Assembly: GCA_037446165.1 (NCBI GenBank)
Contig: JBBIJC010000005.1
Location: forward strand, 1 to 52,382
DNA length: 52,382 bases
Direction: 5' to 3'
Source of the DNA: Parasulfuritortus sp037446165
GTDB lineage: Bacteria; Pseudomonadota; Gammaproteobacteria; Burkholderiales; Thiobacillaceae
In this document: positions 28,023 to 37,633 of the stretch, one piece after another
Position numbering within the stretch: position 1 is the first letter of the stretch
Layout of the letters: every line of letters begins with the position of its first letter
The notes under the pieces: generated by a model
Seen by the model: only the letters and a program-made list of their open reading frames with translations
What the model was told of the DNA's origin: nothing
The model's database searches: none
Made by a program: the position numbers and the translations under genes

Positions 28023-28061
28023 CCATCCGCCGATACCTCGCCAAAAATTTTACGGCGGTGG
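28023..28061 (-). promoter_or_regulatory. Hairpin in the rpsB leader (candidate S2 autoregulatory element)
   Basis: CCGCCG at 28027-28032 pairs with CGGCGG at 28053-28058, extended by a bulged 3-bp stem (28023-28025 with 28059-28061); the loop is A/T-rich. It lies in the 5' leader of rpsB on the minus strand. Many proteobacterial rpsB leaders bind S2 to repress translation; that this hairpin does so is inference. Confidence 0.4.
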
Positions 28062-28111
28062 CACCTTAACGAGGGCGAATGTGTGGATTTCCCAAAATCG
28101 GGAGCGCGGAT

Positions 28112-28140
28112 TCTAACAGTACGGCCTGTGGATTGGAAGG
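28112..28140 (-). promoter_or_regulatory. Candidate sigma-70 promoter for rpsB
   Basis: On the minus strand TAGAAT (28112-28117) could be a -10 box, with TTCCAA 17 nt upstream as a weak -35. It precedes the structured rpsB leader by about 50 nt. The -10 is good but the -35 is poor, so confidence is moderate. Confidence 0.4.
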
Positions 28141-28160
28141 ATTTGGACTGGATGGATGGG

Positions 28161-29498
28161 CTATTCGCCGCGCTTCCTTTTGGCCTGCCGGTCCAGTTCT
28201 CGCAAATGAGCCAGTTTTTCACTGATCTTGCCTTCCAGTCCGCGCGGAGTCGGCGTGTAGAAGGCAGGCGGATGGGGGTGTTCATCCGGGAAGTAAGCCT
28301 CTCCGGCGGCATAGGCCTCGGGCTCATCATGGGCGTAGCGGTATTCTCGGCCATAGCCCAGTTCCTTCATCAACTTGGTCGGTGCGTTGCGCAGGTGGAC
28401 TGGCACCTCGCAGCTGCCGTCCTCGCGCACGAAGGCTCGGGCCTGGTTGTAGGCCAGGTAGCCAGCATTGGATTTTGGCGCGCAGGCCAGGTAGATCAGG
28501 GCTTGGGCCAGGGCCAGTTCACCTTCGGGCGAGCCCAATCGCTCATAGGTGTCAGCGGCGTTGAGGGCGATTTCGGCGCCGCGCGGGTCGGCCAGGCCAA
28601 TATCTTCCCAAGCCATGCGCAGGATGCGTCGGGCCAGATAACGAGGATCGGCGCCGCCATCGAGCATGCGGCTGAACCAGTACAGGGCCGCATCCGGGTT
28701 CGATCCCCGCACCGATTTGTGCAGGGCGGAAATCTGGTCGTAGAAGGCCTCGCCACCCTTGTCGAAACGGCGCAGGGACGGGGACAGGGCGGTGGCGACG
28801 AAATCCGCGTCGGCCTCCTTTCGACCAGAAGTCCGCGCTGCAGTGGCGAGTTGTTCGACCAGATTGATCAGGCGTCGGCCATCGCCATCGGCATACGCCA
28901 CCACACGCTTCTCGGCCTCCGCGGACAGGGTCAGGTCGAGTTCTCCCAGGCTTAGGGTCCGCTGGAGGAGGGTGCTCAGTTCCGCCTCGCTAAAGGCGTT
29001 CAGGACATAGACCTGGGCCCGGGAGAGCAGGGCGCCGACCACTTCGAATGACGGGTTCTCGGTGGTGGCGCCGATGAAGGTCACCAGTCCGGATTCCACA
29101 TGGGGCAGAAAGGCGTCCTGCTGCGACTTGTTGAAACGATGCACTTCATCCACAAACAGGATGGTCTGCCGGCCCTGGCTCTGGTTCAGTTTGGCCCGTT
29201 CGACGGCCTCCCGTATCTCCTTGATTCCAGATAGCACCGCTGAAATCTGGATGAAGTCGGCGTTGAAATGATGGGCGGTCAGCCGCGCCAGAGTGGTTTT
29301 GCCGACCCCTGGCGGTCCCCACAGAATCATGGAATGCAACCGCCCGGCGTCGAAGGCCAGCCGCAGCGGCATGCCTGGCCCCAGCAGGTGGCTTTGCCCG
29401 ATCATCTCGTCGATGGATGAAGGGCGCAGTCGTTCAGCCAGAGGTGCGGCCGCGAAATTGGCAGGGCCGGGGGAGGAGGCGAAGAGATCAGAGGTCAT
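28161..29498 (-). CDS. rarA: Replication-associated recombination protein RarA (MgsA)
   Basis: 445 residues, family length. An AAA+ clamp-loader-like ATPase: Walker A 'LWGPPGVGKTTLARL', Walker B 'TILFVDEVHRFNKSQQDAF', sensor 1 'TFIGATTENPSFEV', then the C-terminal tetramerisation domain ('YYFPDEHPHPP'-like 'AYFPDEHPHPPAFY'). RarA acts at stalled replication forks with SSB. It lies upstream of rpsB on the same strand with about 170 nt between them, and 9 nt downstream of the pseudouridine synthase gene. Confidence 0.95.
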   Translation of the reverse strand: MTSDLFASSPGPANFAAAPLAERLRPSSIDEMIGQSHLLGPGMPLRLAFDAGRLHSMILWGPPGVGKTTLARLTAHHFNADFIQISAVLSGIKEIREAVERAKLNQSQGRQTILFVDEVHRFNKSQQDAFLPHVESGLVTFIGATTENPSFEVVGALLSRAQVYVLNAFSEAELSTLLQRTLSLGELDLTLSAEAEKRVVAYADGDGRRLINLVEQLATAARTSGRKEADADFVATALSPSLRRFDKGGEAFYDQISALHKSVRGSNPDAALYWFSRMLDGGADPRYLARRILRMAWEDIGLADPRGAEIALNAADTYERLGSPEGELALAQALIYLACAPKSNAGYLAYNQARAFVREDGSCEVPVHLRNAPTKLMKELGYGREYRYAHDEPEAYAAGEAYFPDEHPHPPAFYTPTPRGLEGKISEKLAHLRELDRQAKRKRGE

Positions 29499-29507
29499 GC
29501 CAGCATT

Positions 29508-30152
29508 CTAGAACGGCGCCGGGCTCTCGAACGAGAGCGGCTCCCCGCTTACCGGATGGCCCAGACTCAGGCTTTGGGCATGCAGTAGCAGACGATTTGC
29601 CCGCGCTTGCAGTGCTGGCGGTGCATATAGGGTGTCGCCGAGGATGGGGTGGCCCAACGCGAGCAGATGGACCCGCAGCTGATGCGAACGGCCGGTCACT
29701 GGTTCCAGTTCAAGCCGCGTAGTGAGCATGTCCGCATCGCGATCCAGGATGCGCCAGCGCGTGATGCTGGGTTTGCCATGTACAGGGTCGATGATGCGCA
29801 AGGGTCGGTTTGGCCAGTCTGCCGCGATAGGCAGGTCGATGATTCCCCATGTCCCCTTGCCGCCCGGCGGGTCTGTCAGCAAGCCGTCCACCACGGCCAG
29901 ATACCGTTTGTCGACTTCGCGTGCGGCAAAGGCCCGGTTCAAGGTCTTTTGTGCAGCAGGTCCTCGTGCGAAAACCATCAGGCCGGAGGTGGCCATGTCC
30001 AGGCGATGCACGATCAATGCATCAGCGAAGCGATTTCTGACCCGTTCACTCAGACAATCCTGGTTTTCCTGGCCGCGACCGGGTACGGCCAGTAGCCCGC
30101 TGGGCTTGTTTAGAATCAGCAAGGCATCATCTGCGAACACGAGGTTTATCAT
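29508..30152 (-). CDS. RluA-family pseudouridine synthase
   Basis: 214 residues, a short RluA-type enzyme without an S4 domain. The catalytic motif is 'LIVHRLDMATSGLMVFA', with the nucleophilic Asp in HRLD; 'KRYLAVVDGLL' and 'TGRSHQLRVHLLALGHPILG' are the other conserved blocks. The length and lack of S4 best fit RluA (23S rRNA/tRNA) rather than RluC or RluD, but the target base cannot be told from sequence. It is read toward rarA, 9 nt away, and diverges from the HDOD-prs genes. Confidence 0.88.
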   Translation of the reverse strand: MINLVFADDALLILNKPSGLLAVPGRGQENQDCLSERVRNRFADALIVHRLDMATSGLMVFARGPAAQKTLNRAFAAREVDKRYLAVVDGLLTDPPGGKGTWGIIDLPIAADWPNRPLRIIDPVHGKPSITRWRILDRDADMLTTRLELEPVTGRSHQLRVHLLALGHPILGDTLYAPPALQARANRLLLHAQSLSLGHPVSGEPLSFESPAPF

Positions 30153-30246
30153 GTCTCTGGCGCAAGGAAGTGTAGTGTGGACGTTTCGCTGTCCGGTATG
30201 GGGTATTTCATGGTTTTGTGTGAGTGCATGCCCTAAATCTATCTAG

Positions 30247-30252
30247 TACAAT
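30247..30252 (+). promoter_or_regulatory. Candidate -10 box upstream of the HDOD-prs genes
   Basis: TACAAT lies 34 nt before the HDOD start in the A/T-rich divergent intergenic region. No convincing -35 is found at 16-18 nt spacing. I saw no clear -24/-12 sigma-54 promoter either. This is the only plausible promoter element seen for this gene group. Confidence 0.3.
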
Positions 30253-30285
30253 TTTATTAGTCGTCAGTAAGAGAATCCCATCAGC

Positions 30286-31179
30286 ATGACAACCTTGGCA
30301 GACAGCATGGCTAATGACGCACGGATCGATAAGCATGGGAAGGATCTGAGTGAGCAGCGGTTTCAGCTACTTCAGGATATTGCCAAGGAGTTGTCTGAAG
30401 AAACGTCTTTCCCCACCAGCTTCGACCTTCTGGTCCGCCTGAGAAAAGCGCTTCAGGACCCAAACCAGACAATTGATCAGATTGCTTCGCTGATCTCGAT
30501 TGAACCGCTCATTCCGCTGCGATTGGTCCATCTTGCCAATTCCGTTGTCTATAACCGCGGCACAGAGGTAAAAGATACCAAAACCGCCGTGCAGCGCCTG
30601 GGTTTAAATATTGTCCGCAGCACCGCAATGGCTATTGCGATGAACCAATTGCTGCGTTCCAAGGGGATGGTCCTGTTTGGTGATCTGCCGCAGAGGCTAT
30701 GGGATCATTCCTTGCGTGCGGCCTGTGCGGCTCATGTGATCAGCAAGCGGCTGACCCATATCAATCCCGATGAAGCCATGCTTGCTGGCTTGGTTCATGA
30801 CCTTGGGGCGTTTTATCTTCTTTACCGGTTCGCTCAATACGAAGAACTGCGCATCCGGCCCGAATCGGCAAAGCATCTCATTGCCAAGTGGCACGAAAGC
30901 ATTGGCCTGACCCTGCTGCAAACATTGGGAATTCCGGAGGAAATCGCCTTGGCGTCAGCCGATCACGATACATTTCGGCCGATACCCGCCGCGCCGAGTA
31001 ATCTGGCTGACATCGTCTACGTCAGCAATATGCTGGCCGGCGGAATGTCTGACTGGCTCGATCTGGATGAATGTTCAGAGGAAAAAGAGCAGCAGCGTGA
31101 GCAAATGAGCATCGAATTCGAAGGGCTGAAACAGGAAATCGACGTGTATACAACTGAAATGCGCGCTTTGCTTTCATAG
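30286..31179 (+). CDS. HDOD domain signalling protein
   Basis: 297 residues. Residues about 45-260 form an HDOD domain ('TIDQIASLISIEPLIPLRLV', 'LGLNIVRSTAMAIAMNQLL', 'EAMLAGLVHDLGAFYLLYRF'), and a short Glu/Gln-rich helix ends the protein. There is no attached output domain. It lies 124 nt upstream of prsK on the same strand and diverges from the pseudouridine synthase gene, so it may belong to the prs regulatory group. The HDOD family is linked to signalling, but its biochemical role is poorly known. An in-frame second ATG at 30307 is possible. Confidence 0.82.
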   Translation: MTTLADSMANDARIDKHGKDLSEQRFQLLQDIAKELSEETSFPTSFDLLVRLRKALQDPNQTIDQIASLISIEPLIPLRLVHLANSVVYNRGTEVKDTKTAVQRLGLNIVRSTAMAIAMNQLLRSKGMVLFGDLPQRLWDHSLRAACAAHVISKRLTHINPDEAMLAGLVHDLGAFYLLYRFAQYEELRIRPESAKHLIAKWHESIGLTLLQTLGIPEEIALASADHDTFRPIPAAPSNLADIVYVSNMLAGGMSDWLDLDECSEEKEQQREQMSIEFEGLKQEIDVYTTEMRALLS

Positions 31180-31303
31180 TTAAATTCACCTATCTCGATT
31201 GCCGTTCGGTAAATTTGCCTCCGTTGCATGGCAGACTGTTGCCTATTTCTCTAAGCGGCACTGCCCAAATCGAAACGGATTTATCACGGCATGAAACCTG
31301 CAA

Positions 31304-33403
31304 GTGGCTGACAAGCTCAATGTGATCTGGAACATGAGTTACGGCATCGCCTTTTTTGGTTTTGCCGGTTTCGGGCTGTTCATTTTGCGCCAGCAGTTTC
31401 TCTCGGGCGTAAAGGCACAGCCACAACATTACGCATTGTTCCTCACGGCCATGATCAGTGCGCTCTGGGCGGGCAGTGCGTTGTTATTTGGCTTGACAGG
31501 GAATTCGACCCTGTTTGGAGCATCCACCATCCTGAATGTTCTTCGTTACGGTGGATGGTATCTATCTATTTTGGTAGTCCTGCATGGCAACAAAAAACGA
31601 ATGCCCCAATCGGCTGGCGGCATCCGCATTCTGACCCTGGCCTCGGCACTGATTGTGGTCAGCGGCCTGATCTTGCGTTTTGGCTATCCGATCCAGTTCG
31701 AGGTGGAGTGGCAGGAGCCACGACCGGCCCTGATTCATGCACTGTCAATGCCGGTTTTTGCGCTGTTTTTGCTGGAACAGCTGATGCGGAACATCGAACC
31801 TGACTCCCGTTGGAACCTGAAACCCCTGAGCGTCGGGTTGGCGGGGGCCTGTTTCTTCGATCTATATCTGTATGCCGATGCCCTGATGTTCGGCAGGCTT
31901 GATATGCAGATATTGAGTCTGAGAGGTTTCATCCATGCCCTGGTGATCCCGCTTTTTGCTTCATCGATCGCCCGGAGCCGGGACTGGACGCGCCGGATCA
32001 AGGTGTCGCGCAAGATTGTCATTCACACCACGATGTTGCTGGTGGTGGGTGGTTATCTTCTGGTCATGGCCGCGATAGGTTATCTGGCGCGGCTGGTGGG
32101 AGGGGATTGGGGCAAGGCATTCCAGATTACCTTGCTATTCATTACCCTCGTGGCGCTGTTTGTCTTGATCTTCTCCGGTGCCATGCGGGCGAAGATACGG
32201 GTCTGGGTGGTCAAACACTTCTTCAGCTATCGGTATGACTACCGCGATGAATGGCTCAAATTCACGCAGGCCCTGTCTGCGCACAATACGCCTGACGGGC
32301 TGGCAGATCAGATCATCCGGGAACTGGCTCAGATGGTCGAGAGCCCGGCCGGGAGTCTGTGGATCAGGGAGCCCTCGACCAGTGGCTATCGGCAGTTTTC
32401 CGTTTGGAATATGGCCAGAATCGAACTGGAGGAACCGCGGGATTCTGCGTTTTGTACATTTCTCGAAACGAAGAAATGGGTGATCAATCTTGGTGATAAG
32501 GGCCGGAGCGAGGAGCAAATTGACGAATTGCTTCTGCCTGAGTGGCTAACCACTCAAAAGAACGCGTGGCTGGTAGTACCTTTGCTGATCGGCAATGAGC
32601 TGATGGGCTTTCTAGTACTGGCACATTCACGTGCCCGATTTGATGTTAATTGGGAAGTGCGTGACTTGCTGAAAACCGCCGGTAGCCAGGCCGCCGGCCA
32701 TCTGGCGCAGCTGCTGGCTGTGGAGGCCCTGCTGGAAACCAAGAAATTCGAGACGTTCAACAGGATGTCCGCCTTTGTCGTCCACGACCTCAAGAACATT
32801 GTTGCCCAGCTATCCTTGATGCTGAATAATGCAGTCAGACACCGCGACAATCCTGAGTTCCAGAAGGATATGCTTGAGACAGTCGAGCACTCGCTTGGTC
32901 GCATGCGACGCCTGATGTCTCAGCTTCAGGAGGGCGGCGAGAAGCAAAAAGTTCTGCATGGAGTTGATCTGGGTGGCTTGTTTGGTCGTATTCACGCAGC
33001 CAAACAAAAACTGGGCCGTGAAGTCAAGATCGAAGTGTCGGGTGAGACGATGATCCAGGGCGATGAGGAGCGACTGGAACGCATATTTGGCCACCTGGTG
33101 CAGAACGCGCTGGATGCCACCGAATGCGACAAGGGCGAGGTTCGGATCAAGGCCAGTTCTGATGCTGGACGGGTCAATGTCGAAATTTTGGACTCAGGCT
33201 GTGGGATGACGGAAGAGTTCATACGTGAACGATTGTTCAAGCCATTTCAGACAACAAAAAAGGTGGGCATGGGAATTGGCGCCTATGAGGCGCATCAGTA
33301 TTTCCGTGAGCTGGGTGGTGAGGTTACCGTGCGCAGTGAGCTGGATGTCGGTACTTCGATCATGATCAGGCTGCCACTGTTTTCCAAGCGTGTAGGCACC
33401 TAG
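31304..33403 (+). CDS. prsK: PEP-CTERM system histidine kinase PrsK
   Basis: 699 residues from a GTG at 31304; an ATG at 31334 is an alternative, and neither has a strong ribosome site. The N-terminal part (about 10-290) has roughly eight or nine membrane helices. A GAF-like domain (about 310-470; 'GSLWIREPSTSGYRQFSVW') precedes the kinase core. The phosphoacceptor His494 lies in 'SAFVVHDLKNIVAQLSLML', the N-box in 'FGHLVQNALDATE', G1 in 'LDSGCGMTEEF' and the ATP lid in 'KKVGMGIGAYEAHQYF'. This matches the PrsK family found in genomes with exosortase/PEP-CTERM sorting. Expected partner: PrsR, 26 nt downstream. Confidence 0.9.
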   Translation: MADKLNVIWNMSYGIAFFGFAGFGLFILRQQFLSGVKAQPQHYALFLTAMISALWAGSALLFGLTGNSTLFGASTILNVLRYGGWYLSILVVLHGNKKRMPQSAGGIRILTLASALIVVSGLILRFGYPIQFEVEWQEPRPALIHALSMPVFALFLLEQLMRNIEPDSRWNLKPLSVGLAGACFFDLYLYADALMFGRLDMQILSLRGFIHALVIPLFASSIARSRDWTRRIKVSRKIVIHTTMLLVVGGYLLVMAAIGYLARLVGGDWGKAFQITLLFITLVALFVLIFSGAMRAKIRVWVVKHFFSYRYDYRDEWLKFTQALSAHNTPDGLADQIIRELAQMVESPAGSLWIREPSTSGYRQFSVWNMARIELEEPRDSAFCTFLETKKWVINLGDKGRSEEQIDELLLPEWLTTQKNAWLVVPLLIGNELMGFLVLAHSRARFDVNWEVRDLLKTAGSQAAGHLAQLLAVEALLETKKFETFNRMSAFVVHDLKNIVAQLSLMLNNAVRHRDNPEFQKDMLETVEHSLGRMRRLMSQLQEGGEKQKVLHGVDLGGLFGRIHAAKQKLGREVKIEVSGETMIQGDEERLERIFGHLVQNALDATECDKGEVRIKASSDAGRVNVEILDSGCGMTEEFIRERLFKPFQTTKKVGMGIGAYEAHQYFRELGGEVTVRSELDVGTSIMIRLPLFSKRVGT

Positions 33404-33429
33404 CAAAAGAGCATCAGTGGAGAAAAGTC

Positions 33430-34782
33430 ATGGAGTCGGCAGGTCGGTTGTTGATAGTTGAGGATGACCCGGCGTTGCAGAAGCAGATGCGCTGGTCCTT
33501 CGACAAGTATGAGACCTATACGGCAGACGATCGTGAAAATGCGCTTGCCCAGTTGCGTCGCTACCAGCCCCCAGTGGTGACCATGGATCTGGGCTTGCCA
33601 CCAGATCCGGATTCCGTTTCGGAAGGGTTTCTGCTGCTGGAGCAGATGCTGCAATCGGCCCCGGATACCAAGGTGATTGTGCTGACTGGCCAGAATGATC
33701 GCTCGAACGCCCTGAAGGCGATTGCTCTGGGCGCATACGATTTTTTCACCAAACCGTTCGAGCCTGATCTGGTCGCCCTGACCATTGATCGGGCCTTCAG
33801 GCTCTATGACCTGGTTCAGGAGAACAAGCGTCTGCAATCCATGCGTCAACCGGATGCTCTGGCGGGCCTTATTACCCGCGATCCAGAGATGTTGCGTGCC
33901 TGCAGAATGGTTGAGAAGGTGGCGCCCAGCAATGTCACCGTGCTGTTGCTGGGCGATAGCGGAACCGGTAAGGAATTGCTCGCCCGGGGGGTGCATGATG
34001 CCTCGGCCAGGCGCAACGAGCGCTTTGTAGCGATCAATTGTGCGGCGATCCCGGACAATCTGCTGGAAAGCGAACTGTTCGGCTATGAAAAGGGCGCCTT
34101 TACCGGGGCAAACAAGACTACGCTCGGGAAGATTGAAACAGCCAATGGCGGCACGCTTTTCCTCGACGAAATCGGTGATTTGCCGATGGCATTGCAAGCG
34201 AAACTACTGCGCTTCCTGCAGGAGCGCGTGATCGAGCGCGTTGGGGGGCGGCAGGAAATCCTGATCGATGTCCGCATCGTTTGTGCGACGCATCGGGGTT
34301 TGGCTGAGATGATAAGCAACGGTGAGTTCCGGGAGGACTTGTATTACCGCCTGGCAGAAATCGTGATCAAGATACCGCCCCTGCGGTCGCGTATCGGCGA
34401 TGCCGTGTTGCTGGCCAACGCCTTTGCCCGGCGCTTTGCACAGGAACAAAACCGCAGCCCGCTCGCGTTTTCGGATGATGCGGTTCGCACCATCGAAAGC
34501 CACCGCTGGACCGGCAATGTCCGCGAGCTGGAAAATTGCGTGAAACGCGCCGTAATCATGGCTGAAGGGCGTTTAATTACCGGTGATGATCTGGGTCTGG
34601 CCGAGTCAGATGAAGCGTCTCAATCTGATCTGGACCTCAAACTGATACGGGAAGAGGCCGAAAAACGTGCGGTCATCATGGCGCTAGGGCGTTCTGATGG
34701 CAATATTCTGAAAGCCGCTGAAATACTGAATGTAAGCCGCCCAACTCTTTATGACCTCATGCATCGTTTTGGCATGCGTTAA
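33430..34782 (+). CDS. prsR: PEP-CTERM-box response regulator PrsR (sigma-54 activator)
   Basis: 450 residues. The receiver domain (5-125) has acidic pocket residues E11-D12-D13 and phosphoacceptor D53 in 'TMDLGLPP'. The AAA+ sigma-54 domain has Walker A 'GDSGTGKELLARGVH', the sigma-54-contact loop 'EKGAFTGA' and Walker B 'GGTLFLDEIGDLP'. A Fis-type helix-turn-helix closes the protein ('GNILKAAEILNVSRPTLYDL'). TGGAG lies about 8 nt before the ATG. Family knowledge: PrsR activates sigma-54 promoters of PEP-CTERM and exopolysaccharide genes; targets are not visible here. Confidence 0.93.
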   Translation: MESAGRLLIVEDDPALQKQMRWSFDKYETYTADDRENALAQLRRYQPPVVTMDLGLPPDPDSVSEGFLLLEQMLQSAPDTKVIVLTGQNDRSNALKAIALGAYDFFTKPFEPDLVALTIDRAFRLYDLVQENKRLQSMRQPDALAGLITRDPEMLRACRMVEKVAPSNVTVLLLGDSGTGKELLARGVHDASARRNERFVAINCAAIPDNLLESELFGYEKGAFTGANKTTLGKIETANGGTLFLDEIGDLPMALQAKLLRFLQERVIERVGGRQEILIDVRIVCATHRGLAEMISNGEFREDLYYRLAEIVIKIPPLRSRIGDAVLLANAFARRFAQEQNRSPLAFSDDAVRTIESHRWTGNVRELENCVKRAVIMAEGRLITGDDLGLAESDEASQSDLDLKLIREEAEKRAVIMALGRSDGNILKAAEILNVSRPTLYDLMHRFGMR

Positions 34783-34813
34783 TTGATCTTATAGCTATTT
34801 CGGGGAATTGATT

Positions 34814-37594
34814 ATGTCCAATGAATACCGTTTTCGTGCCTTGGGTTTGAGTTTCGTTGCCGCCCTGCTATTGCTGGGCTGCGGCACTAAATCCCCCGAG
34901 GCACTGGTAGCCTCGGCCAAGGATTATCTTGCCAAAAACGATAGCAAGTCGGCGGTCATCGAACTCAAAGATGCACTCAGCAAGAATCCCGATTTGGCCG
35001 AGGCGCGCTACCTCCTTGGCAAATCCTTGCTGGACGGGGGGGATCCCGTCGGGGCTGAAGTCGAATTGCGGAAGGCTGCCAATCTTCATTATGACCAGAA
35101 CAATCTGGCACCGGTTCTGGCACGTGCCCTACTGGCGGAGGGGCAGGCCAAGAAGGTGATCGATGAAATGGTTCAGCTGCATTTGAACAGCGCTGAAGCT
35201 CAGTCATCGCTTCAGACTTCGTTAGGCACGGCCTACGCCGTACAAGGAGATTTGAACAAGGCGCGTGCATTGATCGATCAGGCACTGAAGACGTCGCCCG
35301 ATAACGATGAAGCGTTGCTGGCAGAAGCCAGACTCAAGTTGTTTGACAAGGATGTTGATGGATCCTTGGCGTTGCTTGATAAAGCGGTGGCCAAGCATCC
35401 TGGCAACTACGAGGCATGGCAGATGAAGGGGGACATCCTGAATGCCAAGGGCCAGGTTGATGCGGCAATCAGCGCTTACCGAAAGGCACTCGAAGCCAGA
35501 AATGACTTCGCTCCGGCCCACTCTGCGTTGGTCATGGTCCAGATCAGGCAGGGAAAGCTCGATGAAGCGGGCAAGCAGATCGAGGCGATGAAAAAGGTGT
35601 TGCCCAATCGCATCCAGACGATCCGGGTTGAGGCCATTTACGATTACCAGAAAAAAGACTTTGGGCACGCACGTGACCTTGCCCTGAAGCTTCTGAGTGC
35701 TTTACCCAATGATCCACAAGCCTTGATGCTTGCTGGTGCCATTCACCTTCAATTGAATTCGCTCCTTCAGGCTGAATCTTTTTTGGTCAAGGCCCATGAA
35801 TTAAGCCCTGACGCCATTGAGCCACGCAAGTTGCTAGCCGAACTTTATGTACGTTCCGGGTCGCCGACCAAGGCAATAGGCTTGCTCGAACCTATTAACA
35901 AGGAAAGTAAGGATTCCCGGTTGTTCACTTTGGCCGGGACTGCCTACTTGCAAAGCGGCGATGCACAGAAAGCGAATGAATATTTTAATTTGGCTTCGGC
36001 GCTGACTCCGCAGGACAACACAGTCAAGGTCAAGGCTGCGCTGTCAGAAATGGCCATGGGAAAAACAGACGCAGGATTTGCCGCGCTCGAGCAAGTTGCA
36101 TCAGTAGATAAAGGGACGACGGCCGATATGGCCATAATCTCAGCGGCCATTCGCCAGAGAGAGTATGACAAGGCCTTGCACGCCATCGACAACCTGGAAA
36201 AGAAACTGGCTGACTCTCCGGTGCCGTCGACATTGCGAGGCACAACGCTTGCAGCTAAAGGGGATTTGCCCGCTGCACGTAAATATTTTGAACAGGCCGT
36301 GACCATTAAACCGACCTTTTTTCCTGCGGTTACAGGGCTCGCGACTCTGGATCTGATGGAAAAGAAACCGGAAGACGCCAAGCGCCGGTATGAGGCCTTG
36401 CTGAAGCTGGATGCCAAGAACGGTGCAGCCTTTTTGGCACTTGCCGACCTCGAAGCGAAAACTGGTGGAGCCCAAACAAAGATATCGGACCTCCTGGTCA
36501 AAGCGGTCAAGGCAGACCCGACGGAGATTCGCGCCAGATTGGCCTATATCAATTATTGCCTGCGTACCAAGGATAACAAGAAAGCAGTAGAGGCCGGCCA
36601 GGATGCGGTGACGGCGATACCCGACCGCCCGGAGTTGCTGGATGCATTGGCAAGGGCTCAACTTTCCGCCGGCTCGACTAATGAAGCACTCGCAACCTAC
36701 GGCAAAGTATTGGCGCTGTTGCCGAATTCACCACAAGCGCTATTGCGCATGGCTGAGTTGCAAATGGCAGCCAAACAAAAAGATGCGGCCTCGCAAAGCC
36801 TGAAAAGGGCAATCGAGATTCAGCACGACTTCCTGCCCGCCCAGCGCGGCTTGGTGCTGCTTTATCTTCCCGATCAACGCTATAACGAGGCCCTTGCAAT
36901 CGCGCATGATGTCCAGAAGCAACGCCCCAAGGAAAATTCAGGTTATCAACTCGAAGGGGATATTGATGTCATCCGTAAAGATTGGTCAGCCGCAGCTGAT
37001 GTTTATCGGGTCGGGCTGAGCAAACAACCCGATTCTCAACTGGCCATGAGAACCGATGCTGCCTTGGTCAAGGCTGGCAAGAATGCCGAGGCTGACAAGT
37101 TCAAAACCGGCTGGCTCCAGTCGCATCCGGATGATGTCTTATTTCAGGTCTATTCCTCGCAAAACGCTATCAAAAATGGCAACTACGGTGCAGCAGTCAA
37201 ACTGTATCAGTCCATGTTACGCAACAGGCCAAACGACTGGGGGATCTTGAACAATCTGGCGTTTGCGCTAGGTCAGATGAACGACCCGAAGGCAATCGAC
37301 TATGCAGAGCAAGCCGATAAGCTGGCTCCGAAACGCCCTGAGGTGATGGATACCCTGGCCATGCTGGTGGCGAAGAAGGGTGATGTGACGCGCGCTCTAA
37401 CCTTGCTTAAAGAAGCCTATAGCCTGGCGCCAGCCTCGAATGAAATTCGCTTTGATCTGGCCAAGGTGCAACTACAGGCCGGGAAAAAAGATGAGGCAAT
37501 GACAAATCTGAAGGAACTCGAAAAACTGGGTAACAAGTTCTCCAGTTACGCTGAGGTCCATAAATTGCTGGGAACTGATTCGGCAAGTAAATAG
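34814..37594 (+). CDS. prsT: PEP-CTERM system TPR-repeat lipoprotein PrsT
   Basis: 926 residues from the ATG at 34814, preceded by CGGGGA at 7 nt; an in-frame TTG lies 6 nt earlier. The N-terminus is a lipoprotein signal peptide with lipobox 'LLLGCG' (Cys23), so the protein should be lipid-anchored in the envelope. Nearly the whole remainder is tandem TPR repeats, about 34 residues each ('AISAYRKALEARNDFAPAHS', 'ARKYFEQAVTIKPTFFPAV'). The PrsT family co-occurs with PrsK/PrsR and exosortase and is thought to help export of polysaccharide or PEP-CTERM proteins. It is 31 nt downstream of prsR. Confidence 0.92.
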   Translation: MSNEYRFRALGLSFVAALLLLGCGTKSPEALVASAKDYLAKNDSKSAVIELKDALSKNPDLAEARYLLGKSLLDGGDPVGAEVELRKAANLHYDQNNLAPVLARALLAEGQAKKVIDEMVQLHLNSAEAQSSLQTSLGTAYAVQGDLNKARALIDQALKTSPDNDEALLAEARLKLFDKDVDGSLALLDKAVAKHPGNYEAWQMKGDILNAKGQVDAAISAYRKALEARNDFAPAHSALVMVQIRQGKLDEAGKQIEAMKKVLPNRIQTIRVEAIYDYQKKDFGHARDLALKLLSALPNDPQALMLAGAIHLQLNSLLQAESFLVKAHELSPDAIEPRKLLAELYVRSGSPTKAIGLLEPINKESKDSRLFTLAGTAYLQSGDAQKANEYFNLASALTPQDNTVKVKAALSEMAMGKTDAGFAALEQVASVDKGTTADMAIISAAIRQREYDKALHAIDNLEKKLADSPVPSTLRGTTLAAKGDLPAARKYFEQAVTIKPTFFPAVTGLATLDLMEKKPEDAKRRYEALLKLDAKNGAAFLALADLEAKTGGAQTKISDLLVKAVKADPTEIRARLAYINYCLRTKDNKKAVEAGQDAVTAIPDRPELLDALARAQLSAGSTNEALATYGKVLALLPNSPQALLRMAELQMAAKQKDAASQSLKRAIEIQHDFLPAQRGLVLLYLPDQRYNEALAIAHDVQKQRPKENSGYQLEGDIDVIRKDWSAAADVYRVGLSKQPDSQLAMRTDAALVKAGKNAEADKFKTGWLQSHPDDVLFQVYSSQNAIKNGNYGAAVKLYQSMLRNRPNDWGILNNLAFALGQMNDPKAIDYAEQADKLAPKRPEVMDTLAMLVAKKGDVTRALTLLKEAYSLAPASNEIRFDLAKVQLQAGKKDEAMTNLKELEKLGNKFSSYAEVHKLLGTDSASK

Positions 37595-37633
37595 GGTCAG
37601 GCGGTATTTCAGGTGTTTGGGTGCGTAACCCTA

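Noticed and set aside
30153..30285. Sigma-54 promoter for the HDOD-prs genes
   Set aside because: No GG-N10-GC pair with flanking -24/-12 consensus was found in the divergent intergenic region.
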